From Acidobacteriota bacterium (GTDB taxonomy: Bacteria; Acidobacteriota; Vicinamibacteria; Vicinamibacterales; 2-12-FULL-66-21), in contig QHWT01000075.1 in NCBI GenBank assembly GCA_003222675.1, forward strand, positions 31,674 to 95,673: a stretch of 64,000 nucleotides of DNA, read 5' to 3'. A model generated the notes under the pieces. The model made no database searches and was not told where the DNA came from. It saw nothing but the letters and a program-made list of their open reading frames with translations. Positions 18,193 through 25,785 of the stretch are shown here, piece after piece. Within the stretch, counting starts at the first letter, position 1, and the number at the start of each line of letters is the position of its first letter. Both the position numbers and the translations under genes were made by a program.

Positions 18193-18297
18193 TCACCGCC
18201 TCGCTGCCTTACTCAGTGCGCCGGGCGGTCGCGGGATCGATCCGCGACGCGCGAACAGACGGCAGCAAGCAGCCAGTGAGCACCTCGTTACCCGCTC

Positions 18298-19416
18298 CTA
18301 CTGACTGCGCGGCGGATGAGCCGCGCGCGCGGCTGCGTCACGCGCCGCTTTCGTCTCGACGCCCGGCTTCTGCATGAACCCAAGATCGCGAAACCAGTCG
18401 ATGAATCGGAATTGCCACGTGCCAAACGGAATGCCGTTGCGATCCGTCAAGCCGCCGCTCATCGTGCCGCCCTCTGGTAACACGTCCCCAGGGTGCCGGC
18501 CGTTGCCATAGATGTGCATCTCGAGATTGGGAATGCGTGCGCGCAGGAACGCGGCGAAGAATTCGTCCGCCCACACCGCATGTACCGCATCGCCCACGCC
18601 GCCACTGGCGATGAACGCGGCAGGGGCATCGTCGGGAATCGGCACCGGTGCGCCACCGCGGAACGGAGACGGACCCGGATAGATGAGACCCACGAAATTC
18701 GGGCGCGAGCTGATCTTCGCCAGCGGGTTGCCCGGCACGTCGTGCGTTCTGTCGAACTCGGAATACTTCAGCGCAGCGGGCGCCGTGAGTTCTGCGCCCG
18801 CCGAGAAGCCGACGGCGCCGATCTTCGCGGGATCAAGTCCCCAGTCCATCGCGTATGCGCGAACCATTTTGATCGCCTGCAGCATGTCGTTCACGGCGTC
18901 GACCTGCGAGTTGTAGCCGTCGCGCCGGAGACGGTAGCGCAGGATCACCGTATTGATCCCGTAGTTGTAGAAGAAAGGTACGAAGTCCGCGCCCTCGGAT
19001 CCCACGTTGAGGGTGTTGTGGCCTCCGCCAGCCACGACGATCACCGCCGCTCCCGTATTCAACGACGCAGGCACGCGATGCAACTCCACTGAAGGGTTAT
19101 GGACGTTGACGATGCTGGCGATGCGGCCGGGAACGCCCGCCATGTTGTAGACCTCGGCTTCCTGGATTCTTGTCTTGTTCAGCAGGGGCGAGTCCGGCGG
19201 AAAAATCGGCACGACAATGCCGCCGGGGAGAATGGCCTGTGGTGCGTACGGTTGATCCGTCGCCAGGCCGGGCGCCGGAATCAATTGCGGCGGCGGCGTG
19301 GCGCCAAGGACCGGCTTCGGCGGACGCGCTGTCGTCGTCTGGCCGCCTGGAGTGGCCGGGAGCAGGACGGCGAGAGCGACGACAAGGAGCACCAGGTGTC
19401 GATGGAGCGGGGACAT
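18298..19416 (-). CDS. Secreted alpha/beta-hydrolase (esterase)
   Basis: A 372-residue protein with an N-terminal signal peptide (HLVLLVVALAVLLPATPGGQ). The oxyanion region AVIVVAGGGHNTLNVGSEG and the nucleophile elbow GFSAGAE (Ser) are clear. A late His is present in YGNGRHPGD, and IPFGTWQFRFIDWFRDLGF is the usual end of the BD-FAE / pectin acetylesterase-like group. It is exported and probably hydrolyses carbohydrate esters (family inference). It follows the cupin gene by 3 nt on the same strand. Confidence 0.85.
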   Translation of the reverse strand: MSPLHRHLVLLVVALAVLLPATPGGQTTTARPPKPVLGATPPPQLIPAPGLATDQPYAPQAILPGGIVVPIFPPDSPLLNKTRIQEAEVYNMAGVPGRIASIVNVHNPSVELHRVPASLNTGAAVIVVAGGGHNTLNVGSEGADFVPFFYNYGINTVILRYRLRRDGYNSQVDAVNDMLQAIKMVRAYAMDWGLDPAKIGAVGFSAGAELTAPAALKYSEFDRTHDVPGNPLAKISSRPNFVGLIYPGPSPFRGGAPVPIPDDAPAAFIASGGVGDAVHAVWADEFFAAFLRARIPNLEMHIYGNGRHPGDVLPEGGTMSGGLTDRNGIPFGTWQFRFIDWFRDLGFMQKPGVETKAARDAAARAAHPPRSQ

Positions 19417-19419
19417 GGT

Positions 19420-19761
19420 CTACTTGCTGCCACGCGGCAGCTCGTCGCCGCCTTTCGTGTAGGCAGGAGGGACGTACAGATTAAGTGTCCGAAGCGGCGT
19501 GCGCCCGATGTTCCGAATCTCGTGGCGTTTGCCGCGGTCGATGAGGATCAGGCTTCCGGCGCGGAGCGCATGACGCCGACCGTTGACGAGGGCAACGCCA
19601 CGTCCGGCTTCCACGAACATCCACTGATCCGCCCCGCGATGACGATTGTCGGGTCCACCTTCCGAGTCACCCGGCGCGATTGTCATCGTCGCCGCCTGCG
19701 CGCGACGGTTGCCGATGATGACTTTGAATCCGTTCCCAAAGCGGAGCGCCGCTTTCTGCAT
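19420..19761 (-). CDS. Cupin-domain protein
   Basis: A 113-residue single-cupin protein starting at ATG 19761 (MQKAALRFGNGF). The upstream open frame to 19911 consists of repeat DNA and is not counted. Metal-binding cupin motifs are partly visible: HRGADQWMFVEAGRG (H, then Q/E) and RGKRHEIRNIGRTPLRTLNLYVPPAY, close to mannose-6-phosphate isomerase-like small cupins. It is transcribed with the esterase 3 nt downstream. Confidence 0.85.
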   Translation of the reverse strand: MQKAALRFGNGFKVIIGNRRAQAATMTIAPGDSEGGPDNRHRGADQWMFVEAGRGVALVNGRRHALRAGSLILIDRGKRHEIRNIGRTPLRTLNLYVPPAYTKGGDELPRGSK

Positions 19762-19796
19762 GACGCATTGTACGCACCCCTGACCGCCTACGAAAT

Positions 19797-19822
19797 GAAA
19801 AGGGCCGGCTTGCGCCGGCCCT
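19797..19822 (-). terminator. Intrinsic terminator of nrdJ
   Basis: AGGGCCGGC (19801-19809), TTGC loop, GCCGGCCCT (19814-19822) is a perfect 9-bp stem. On the minus strand it is followed by TTTTCATTT, so it would terminate transcription leaving nrdJ before the cupin gene. Confidence 0.7.
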
Positions 19823-19826
19823 GAAC

Positions 19827-19911
19827 GCCGGGTCTGAAGTCCCGGCCTACGAACGAGGCGGGTCTGAAGACCCGCCCTACAATCCAGCTTCCAGCTAAAG
19901 CCGGAAGCCAC
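19827..19911. repeat. Three dispersed palindromes between nrdJ and the cupin gene
   Basis: 19827-19850 (GCCGGGTCT-GA-AGTCCCGGC then CTAC) and 19857-19880 (GGCGGGTCT-GA-AGACCCGCC then CTAC) are two variants of one palindrome with changed but mostly compensated stems. 19888-19911 is a third element (CTTCCAGCT-AA-AGCCGGAAG then CCAC), the same family as the two copies inside the NtrB-like kinase gene. Confidence 0.85.
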
Positions 19912-19923
19912 ACGAGCGGGTGC

Positions 19924-22755
19924 TTACGCGCAGCCGCTCGTCGTGCCGCAGTTGGTGCACTTGTAGCACGCACCGCTCCGGACCATGATCGACCCGCACG
20001 TCGAACACGGGGGAGCGTCCTCCTGATTCTGGATCGCGGCGAACGATGACGGCGATGCAGCCCTAAAGGGCTGCGCTACGGGCGAGGACGACGCAGGGCG
20101 ACCCGCCGTCGCCGCCACATCGAGCGGCAGCTGCTCCGGCGTCGTCGTGACCTCTTCGCGGTTGTTCACCCCCGCGCGGAACTGCGCCTCCGCCGACAGG
20201 AACTTCGCCGCCATCCACCGGAAGATGTAGTCGACGATCGATTTCGCGAAGCGGACGTCGGGGTTCTTCGTCATCCCCGACGGCTCGAAGCGGACGTGAC
20301 TGAACTTGTCCACCAGGTCCTGCAGCGGGACGCCGTACTGGAGCGCGTAGCTGATCGCCTGCGCGAACGCGTCCGCGAAGCCGGAGATCGTCGAGCCTTC
20401 CTTCGCCATGACGAGGAAGATCTCTCCCGGCATCCCATCCTCGAACAGACCGACGGTGATGTAGCCCTCGTGGCCCGCGATGTCGAACTTGTGCGTGATC
20501 GCATGACGCTCGTCCGGCAGCTTCCGGCGGACCGGCTCCGTCCGGCTGAAGCCGGACACCACGTTGCCGGACGCGTCCTTCGCGCCCGCCGCGAGGATCG
20601 CGGCCTTGCTCGTGTTCAGCGGCTGCGTCCGCTTGCTGCCGTCGCGGTAGATCGAGACCGCCTTGGCGCCCATCCGCCACGCGTCGACGTAGGCCTGCTG
20701 GATCTCCTCCACGGTCGCGTCCTTCGGCACGTTGACGGTCTTGCTGATCGCCCCCGACAGGAACGGCTGCGTGGCGCCGATCATCTTGATGTGACCCATG
20801 TAGTGAATCGACCGCGCGCCGCGCATCGGCTTGAACGCGCAGTCGAACACGGCGAGGTGCGGCTCCTTGACGTGCGGCGCCCCTTCGATCGTCTCGTGCT
20901 CGTCGATGTACTCAATGACGTCCTTGATCTGTGCCGGCGTGTAGCCGAGCCTCTTCAGCGCCATCGGGACGGTCTGGTTGACAATCTTCATCATCCCGCC
21001 GCCGACGAGCTTCTTGTACTTCACGAGCGCGATGTCCGGCTCCACGCCCGTCGTGTCGCAGTCCATCATGAAGCCGATGGTCCCGGTCGGCGCGAGCACC
21101 GTCGCCTGCGCGTTCCGGAAGCCGTGCTGCTCGCCCATCTCGATGACCTCGTCCCAGACGTTCTTCGCGGCGGACAGGAGGTCCTTCGGGACGTTCGTCT
21201 TATCGATGTCCTTCACCGCGGCGCGGTGCTTGCGCATGACGCGCAGGAACGGCTCCTTGTTCTTCTCGTAACCGGCGAACGGGCCGCCGTGATCGCGCGC
21301 GACGCGCGACGACTCCGCGTAGGCCGCGCCGTGCATCAGCGCGGTAATCGCCGCCGCGTAATCACGTCCCGACTCGCTGTCGTACGGCAGGCCGCGCGAC
21401 ATCAGCAGCGCCCCCAGATTCGCGTAGCCTAGACCGAGCGGGCGGAACGCGTGCGAGTTCTTTTCGATCGCCGGCGTCGGATAGCTCGCATTGTCAACGA
21501 GGATCTCCTGCGCCAGGATCATCGTGCGGCAGGCCTTCTCGAACGCAGCGACGTCGAACTCACCGTCCTCCCTCACAAATTTCATGAGGTTGATGGACGA
21601 TAGATTGCACGCCGTGTCGTCGAGGAACATGTACTCCGAGCAGGGATTCGACGCGTTGATGCGCGCCGTGTTCGGGCACGTGTGCCAGTCGTTGATCGTC
21701 GTGTCGAACTGCATGCCGGGATCGCCGCAGATCCACGTGCCTTCGGCGATCTGGCGCATCAGATCGCGCGCCTTGTAGGTCTCCATCGGCTCGCCCGTGC
21801 GCACCGCCTTCGTCGTCCACTCGCCGTCGTCCAGCACCGCGCGCATGAACTCGTCGGTCACGCGGACGGAGTTGTTCGAGTTCTGGAAGAACACCGAGCC
21901 GTACGCCGGGCCCGTGAACGAGCCGTCATAGCCGGCATCAATCAGCGCCCACGCCTTCTTCTCTTCCTCGACCTTGCAGTTGATGAACGCGCGGATATCC
22001 GGGTGCTCCGCGTTGAGGATCACCATCTTCGCCGCGCGGCGCGTCTTGCCGCCCGACTTGATGACGCCCGCGAACGCATCGAAGCCCTTCATGAACGACA
22101 CGGGACCCGACGCGGTGCCGCCGCCCGCCAGCAGCTCCTTCGACGAGCGAATGCTGGAGAGATTGGAGCCGGTGCCCGAGCCGTACTTGAACAGCATGCC
22201 TTCGGTCTTCGCGAGCGTCAGGATCGATTCCATCGTGTCCTGGACCGAGTTGATGAAGCACGCCGAGCACTGCGGCGCATTCTCGAAGCCGACGTTGAAC
22301 CAGACGGGCGAGTTGAACGCCGCTTTCTGATAGACCAGCAGGTGCTTCAGATCATCGGAGAACGCCTGCAGATCGTCGTCGCTCGCGAAATACTTCTGCT
22401 TCCTCGCCCACTCGGTGATCGTGTCGACGACGCGGCCGATCAGCTGCTTGACGCTCTTCTCGCGCTCCGGCGTCCCGATCTGCCCGCGGAAATACTTCGA
22501 GACGACGATGTTCGTGGCCTGCTGGGACCAGAACTTCGGGATCTCCACATCGCGCTGCTCGAAGACGACCTCGCCCTTTTCGCTGCCGATGACCGCCGCA
22601 CGCAGATCCCATTCGATTTCGTCGAATGGATCCACGCCTTCGTTGGTGAAGAACCGTTCGTACTCCAGGCCGGGCACGGTCGGTTGAGCCACTCGGGTCG
22701 ATTCCGACACGCCCGACCGCGGCGTCGGGCTCACAGGCGAAGCGCCTCTTTCCAT
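19924..22755 (-). CDS. nrdJ: Adenosylcobalamin-dependent (class II) ribonucleotide reductase
   Basis: A 943-residue enzyme converting ribonucleotides to deoxyribonucleotides without oxygen-dependent radical generation. ATG 22755 is preceded by GGAGGAAGC; an in-frame start at 22794 lacks this. Visible features are PQCSACFINSV, the catalytic NPCSEYMFLDDTACNLSS loop, TGTIGFMMDCDTTGVEPD, and the C-terminal zinc/redox tail CSTCG...CYKCTNCGTTSGC. Two short in-frame insertions encoded by perfect palindromes occur near residues 731-739 (VVSGFSRT) and 892-899 (VAQPFRAA), both in poorly conserved parts. Two NrdR-type boxes lie upstream. Confidence 0.96.
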   Translation of the reverse strand: MERGASPVSPTPRSGVSESTRVAQPTVPGLEYERFFTNEGVDPFDEIEWDLRAAVIGSEKGEVVFEQRDVEIPKFWSQQATNIVVSKYFRGQIGTPEREKSVKQLIGRVVDTITEWARKQKYFASDDDLQAFSDDLKHLLVYQKAAFNSPVWFNVGFENAPQCSACFINSVQDTMESILTLAKTEGMLFKYGSGTGSNLSSIRSSKELLAGGGTASGPVSFMKGFDAFAGVIKSGGKTRRAAKMVILNAEHPDIRAFINCKVEEEKKAWALIDAGYDGSFTGPAYGSVFFQNSNNSVRVTDEFMRAVLDDGEWTTKAVRTGEPMETYKARDLMRQIAEGTWICGDPGMQFDTTINDWHTCPNTARINASNPCSEYMFLDDTACNLSSINLMKFVREDGEFDVAAFEKACRTMILAQEILVDNASYPTPAIEKNSHAFRPLGLGYANLGALLMSRGLPYDSESGRDYAAAITALMHGAAYAESSRVARDHGGPFAGYEKNKEPFLRVMRKHRAAVKDIDKTNVPKDLLSAAKNVWDEVIEMGEQHGFRNAQATVLAPTGTIGFMMDCDTTGVEPDIALVKYKKLVGGGMMKIVNQTVPMALKRLGYTPAQIKDVIEYIDEHETIEGAPHVKEPHLAVFDCAFKPMRGARSIHYMGHIKMIGATQPFLSGAISKTVNVPKDATVEEIQQAYVDAWRMGAKAVSIYRDGSKRTQPLNTSKAAILAAGAKDASGNVVSGFSRTEPVRRKLPDERHAITHKFDIAGHEGYITVGLFEDGMPGEIFLVMAKEGSTISGFADAFAQAISYALQYGVPLQDLVDKFSHVRFEPSGMTKNPDVRFAKSIVDYIFRWMAAKFLSAEAQFRAGVNNREEVTTTPEQLPLDVAATAGRPASSSPVAQPFRAASPSSFAAIQNQEDAPPCSTCGSIMVRSGACYKCTNCGTTSGCA
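20057..20079. repeat. In-frame palindromic element in nrdJ (VAQPFRAA type)
   Basis: GCAGCCCT-AA-AGGGCTGC followed by GCTAC; a perfect 8-bp stem. Read on the coding strand it begins GTAGC and encodes VAQPFRAA in the linker before the C-terminal cysteine tail. Confidence 0.85.
20540..20562. repeat. In-frame palindromic element in nrdJ (VVSGFSRT type)
   Basis: GTCCGGCT-GA-AGCCGGAC followed by ACCAC; a perfect 8-bp stem. On the coding strand it begins GTG and encodes VVSGFSRT between two conserved parts of the enzyme. Confidence 0.85.
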
Positions 22756-22896
22756 GCTTCCTCCGGACCAATGGCAGCCGACACCCATCCCCACGGGTCG
22801 GCCCCAGACGAGAAAAAGTGTTGTTGGAACAGCGCGCCAGATCGGCGATTGCTGGGGGGCTGGGAAGCCCCACTCCCGTCCGTCGGCTGGCGGACC

Positions 22897-22925
22897 AATA
22901 TGGACCCCGTTTACGCCGTTGTCAA
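22897..22925 (-). promoter_or_regulatory. nrdJ promoter
   Basis: On the minus strand TTGACA (22925-22920), 17 bp, CATATT (22902-22897). It lies about 140 bp before the nrdJ start and just downstream of the two NrdR-type boxes. The remaining leader (22756-22896) shows no clear cobalamin riboswitch core. Confidence 0.6.
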
Positions 22926-22933
22926 GCGCTGAT

Positions 22934-22981
22934 CCACTATATATTGTGCACTTTCTTTAGGGCACGCGCAAGATATCGACA
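22934..22981 (-). promoter_or_regulatory. Tandem NrdR boxes upstream of nrdJ
   Basis: Box 1 (22934-22949) is CCACTATATATTGTGC. It fits the NrdR consensus ACACWATATATWGTGT at all but the two end positions. Box 2 (22966-22981) is weaker, GCGCAAGATATCGACA, matching about 10 of 16. The boxes are 32 bp apart start to start, the usual three-helical-turn spacing of NrdR pairs. No NrdR gene is in the window. Confidence 0.7.
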
Positions 22982-23099
22982 AATCGCGCGATTTGACGCG
23001 GGCTTCTTTCGGCTGACCTATTTTCTGGCTTCGGGCCCTGCGGCTCCAGGCTTCCGGCAAGCGAGATGAGCCGAATCGGCGCGACTCGGAAGGACTCCC

Positions 23100-23131
23100 C
23101 TGAAGCCTGAAGCCTGAACGCCGAAGCCTAT
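23100..23131. repeat. GAAGCCT heptamer array at the stop codon of the proline-rich lipoprotein
   Basis: CTGAAGC-CTGAAGC-CTGAACGCCGAAGCCTA: 7-bp repeats whose final CTA is the TAG stop codon (minus strand) of the gene ending at 23128. The same arrangement is found at the hslU stop. The rest of 22982-23099 contains no recognisable feature. Confidence 0.8.
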
Positions 23132-23712
23132 TTCCCAGCCAGCTCACGAGCCAAGGTCTCGGCCTTCGTCGCGACTCCCTGGGCGAAGACGAAGTTCCCC
23201 CGCTTCAGGGCTTCCTCGGCTTCCTGGATGAACATCTTGGCGTCGTTGTAGGCCTTCTTGCGGTCGTTGTTCAGCGGGGCATAGTTCACGCCGCCGAGCG
23301 ACTTGTTCGCGCGATCGATCGTCGTTCGCACGTTGCGTTCGGCTTCCGTCGTGTCCGCCGTCTGCGGCGTGCGGAGTTGCGGCGCAGGCTGGGCCACGGT
23401 GGGCGATGGCGCGGGAGGCTCCGCCGGAGTCGCTTCCCCAGTCTTCGTTTCAGGCGCCTTTGGCGGTTCCTGCCGTGGACCGGTGTCGCGAGCCGCGCGC
23501 GGCGGCTTGTTCGGCACAGGGGCCGGCGGCAGATCCGCTACTGGTTCCGGCACCGGATCCGGCTGCGGCGCCGACTCGATCACGCGCGGCGGCGGTGGCG
23601 GCACGGCCAGCGGCGGCCGCTCGGCTGGCTTGCTCTTCGCGCTCGCCACGGCGCATGCACCTAGCATCGGAGCGAGACCAATCAGCGGGATGAGTAGGAG
23701 CGCCTTCCTCAT
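23128..23712 (-). CDS. Proline-rich lipoprotein with C-terminal helical domain
   Basis: A 194-residue predicted lipoprotein: signal peptide with lipobox APMLGAC (Cys about 20). It continues with a long Pro/Ala/Glu-rich spacer (about 25-130) and a C-terminal two-helix segment (ERNVRTTIDRANKSLGGVN....KKAYNDAKMFIQEAEEALKRGNFVFAQGVATKAETLARELAG) resembling the DUF4398-like, tetratricopeptide-like helical pair of envelope lipoproteins. The spacer would let the domain reach across the periplasm. Function is unknown. Confidence 0.8.
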   Translation of the reverse strand: MRKALLLIPLIGLAPMLGACAVASAKSKPAERPPLAVPPPPPRVIESAPQPDPVPEPVADLPPAPVPNKPPRAARDTGPRQEPPKAPETKTGEATPAEPPAPSPTVAQPAPQLRTPQTADTTEAERNVRTTIDRANKSLGGVNYAPLNNDRKKAYNDAKMFIQEAEEALKRGNFVFAQGVATKAETLARELAGK

Positions 23713-23733
23713 ATCAACCTTCGATCGCTGCGA

Positions 23734-23747
23734 GTTGCCAGTTGCCA
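23734..23747. repeat. GTTGCCA heptamer x2
   Basis: Two perfect 7-bp units followed by a partial third (GTTAGAA), just upstream of the lipoprotein start. A related CAACTGCCAATC occurs at 23788-23799. The 93-bp gap between this gene and the kinase gene holds nothing else. Confidence 0.6.
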
Positions 23748-23805
23748 GTTAGAAGATGCGGTTCTGGAAACCGGAACCCGGCTGCGGGAAACTATCAACT
23801 GCCAA

Positions 23806-25749
23806 TCAGGCTTGTGGAAAGATCAGTCTAAACCTTGTTCCGACGCCCGGCGTAGATTGCACCTCGACTTCGCCGTCGTGGAGCTGGACGATACGGTAGA
23901 CCATCGAGAGGCCGATGCCGCTGCCCTTCTCCTTCGTCGTGAAGTACAGATCAAAAATCTTCTGCAGGTGATCGGGTGGGATGCCGACGCCGGTGTCCTC
24001 GACATCGATCTCTACGCGTTTGCGCGACGTGGTGCGGCACGACAGCTTCAGCGTGCCGCCGTTCGGCATGGCCTGGCACCCGTTCAGCGCGAGGTTCAGG
24101 ATCGCCTGGCTGAGCATCGCCGGGTCCGCATTGATTTCCGGGAGCTCGCGCGGACAGTCGGGCCTCACCGCCACGTGCATCCGCTCGGCTTCGGGCGCGA
24201 CCGTCGTCGACACGTCGCTGATGATCGATGCCAGGTGGACTGGCTGCAACTTGAGCTCGTCGGGACGCGCGAACTTCAGGAAACCGCCCACGACCTGATC
24301 GAGGCGCTGGATCTCCTTGCCGATGATATCGACGTGTTTGGTGATGTTGCTGTCGACGAGGCCCCCGACTGCGTTCGCCGCAACTTGATCTTCCGCCTGA
24401 AGACGGAAGCCACGGGAGTCGGTATCGTGACCCCCGCGCGCGTCTCCTTCCGCCATCTCGTGGCTTCCGGCTTGAGCCGGAAGAACACCAACGCCAACGG
24501 GCACGAGCTGCGCCCTCACAAGCTTCTGCCGGAGCAGCTCGAGGTGAATCGTCATCGCATTGAGGGGATTCTTCACTTCGTGCGCGACGCCGGCCATCAA
24601 CCGTCCGAGCGCCGCGAGCTTGCGTGAGTAGTTCAGCGTGGAGTGTACCTGGTTCAGGTATGCGAGGTTGCGCGCGACGAGCATCGCACCGACGAACTTG
24701 TCGTCTGCGTCGTCGATCGGATGCGTCATCAGCAGCCGCTCTTCACCTTGATCGTTGGACACGGACACGGGCCCCTGCGGCCGATGCGCGGCGAGCGTGC
24801 GTTCGACGAGCTGTCGCACGGCGTCGTCCTCCGGCGCCATTTCAGACAGCCGCCGCGTCTGCGCCAGGGAGAATCCGGGCAGGAGCGAACCCATTGCCGG
24901 GTTGCAGAAGATCAGATCGCCATCGGGATTGAACAATGCGACCGCGTCCTCGAGGTTCTCGACGACCGTCTCGAACTCCGTCGGTGACGACAGCGCCTTC
25001 GCGCGCGACGCCGAGAGCTGCGCGCTCACCGCTTCGAACGACGTGCCGAGGCCCTTGAACTCCTCGCCGTCCGGCAGCTCGAGCCGCACATCGAGTTCGC
25101 CGCGCCCGAGCCGCGAGAGGCCGCTCTGGATCACGTGGATCGGCCTCAGCATCCACTGCGCGAGCAGGATCGCGACGAACGAGGACACCAGCAGCGCAAT
25201 CAATACGTTCTGCGCGGCCGCCTTGAAGGCCTTCTGCAGCTGGCTCTTGACGAGCAGCGTCGACACCCCGATGCGAATCGACCCGAAGTCCTGGTCCCCG
25301 AACACCAGCAGCTGGCGGATTTCGAACGTACGATCCGAGTAGACATTGCGCAGTAGATCGATCGACCCCTCATCGACGATCTTCTTGAGGTCTTCCTGCT
25401 CGGGAAGGCGCTGACCCTGGTAGGCGGGGAAGCTGTGCGCGACGGCAATGCCTTCGCGGTTGACGATTGCCGCGTACATGACGTTCTCAGAGCAGCACGC
25501 TGCCGACTCGAGCAGCGAGCGGATGCCGCCGTCTTTCTGCAGCGCAAGATACGCGGACGCCGCGTCGTTCGTCGTGGGGACGACGTCCCGCGCGCGCTGG
25601 AAGATCGCCTGCCCGAGCAGCTCGCCGCGCGACGCGCTCTCCTGCAGGCTCAGTCGCGCGAGCGTGGCAAGATGGTACGCCGACAACACCGCGACGATGA
25701 CCACGACGAGGGAGGTCACGCCGGCCACCTGGCGCGATTTGATCGACAT
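23806..25749 (-). CDS. Membrane sensor histidine kinase, NtrB/ZraS-like
   Basis: 647 residues: membrane helix at about 8-28, a periplasmic domain to about 180, a second helix at about 181-201, HAMP (about 202-250), PAS (about 255-365), HisKA with phospho-acceptor His390 (VAHEVKNPLNAM), and HATPase with NLALNGCQAM, DTGVGIPP and GSGIGLSM. About 50 residues (413-462) separate the two DHp helices, where related kinases have only a short turn. This insertion is encoded by two inverted palindromic elements. The gene follows the sigma-54 response regulator by 13 nt on the same strand. Confidence 0.92.
   Translation of the reverse strand: MSIKSRQVAGVTSLVVVIVAVLSAYHLATLARLSLQESASRGELLGQAIFQRARDVVPTTNDAASAYLALQKDGGIRSLLESAACCSENVMYAAIVNREGIAVAHSFPAYQGQRLPEQEDLKKIVDEGSIDLLRNVYSDRTFEIRQLLVFGDQDFGSIRIGVSTLLVKSQLQKAFKAAAQNVLIALLVSSFVAILLAQWMLRPIHVIQSGLSRLGRGELDVRLELPDGEEFKGLGTSFEAVSAQLSASRAKALSSPTEFETVVENLEDAVALFNPDGDLIFCNPAMGSLLPGFSLAQTRRLSEMAPEDDAVRQLVERTLAAHRPQGPVSVSNDQGEERLLMTHPIDDADDKFVGAMLVARNLAYLNQVHSTLNYSRKLAALGRLMAGVAHEVKNPLNAMTIHLELLRQKLVRAQLVPVGVGVLPAQAGSHEMAEGDARGGHDTDSRGFRLQAEDQVAANAVGGLVDSNITKHVDIIGKEIQRLDQVVGGFLKFARPDELKLQPVHLASIISDVSTTVAPEAERMHVAVRPDCPRELPEINADPAMLSQAILNLALNGCQAMPNGGTLKLSCRTTSRKRVEIDVEDTGVGIPPDHLQKIFDLYFTTKEKGSGIGLSMVYRIVQLHDGEVEVQSTPGVGTRFRLIFPQA
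24364..24513. repeat. In-frame insertion with two inverted palindromes inside the kinase gene
   Basis: 24390-24413 (CTTCCG..CGGAAG then CCAC) and 24460-24483 (GTGG then CTTCCGGCT-TG-AGCCGGAAG) are the same 24-bp element in opposite orientation, 46 bp apart. The remaining bases keep the frame open and encode low-conservation sequence (VPVGVGVLPAQAGSHE..DTDSRGFRLQ) in the DHp loop. Confidence 0.8.
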
Positions 25750-25756
25750 TAGAAGA

Positions 25757-25785
25757 CAGGAGTCAGGACTCCTGCCTCCTGCCTC
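25757..25785. repeat. CTCCTGC heptamers at the regulator/kinase junction
   Basis: CAGGAGTC-AG-GACTCCTG (perfect stem) continues as CTCCTGC-CTCCTGC-CTCCTTC. On the coding strand it forms the last codons (GGRRQES) and the stop of the response regulator, and lies directly before the kinase ATG. Confidence 0.75.

Noticed and set aside
18009-18377. A 122-codon frame overlapping the small basic gene
   Set aside because: GTG start without ribosome-binding site, low-complexity product, and it runs into the esterase 3' end.
20296-21432. Long plus-strand frame inside nrdJ
   Set aside because: Antisense shadow of a strongly conserved enzyme.
22756-22896. Cobalamin riboswitch in the nrdJ leader
   Set aside because: The expected B12-box-like core (AGYCMGGAGACCTGCC-type) is not visible; only promoter and NrdR-type boxes were found.
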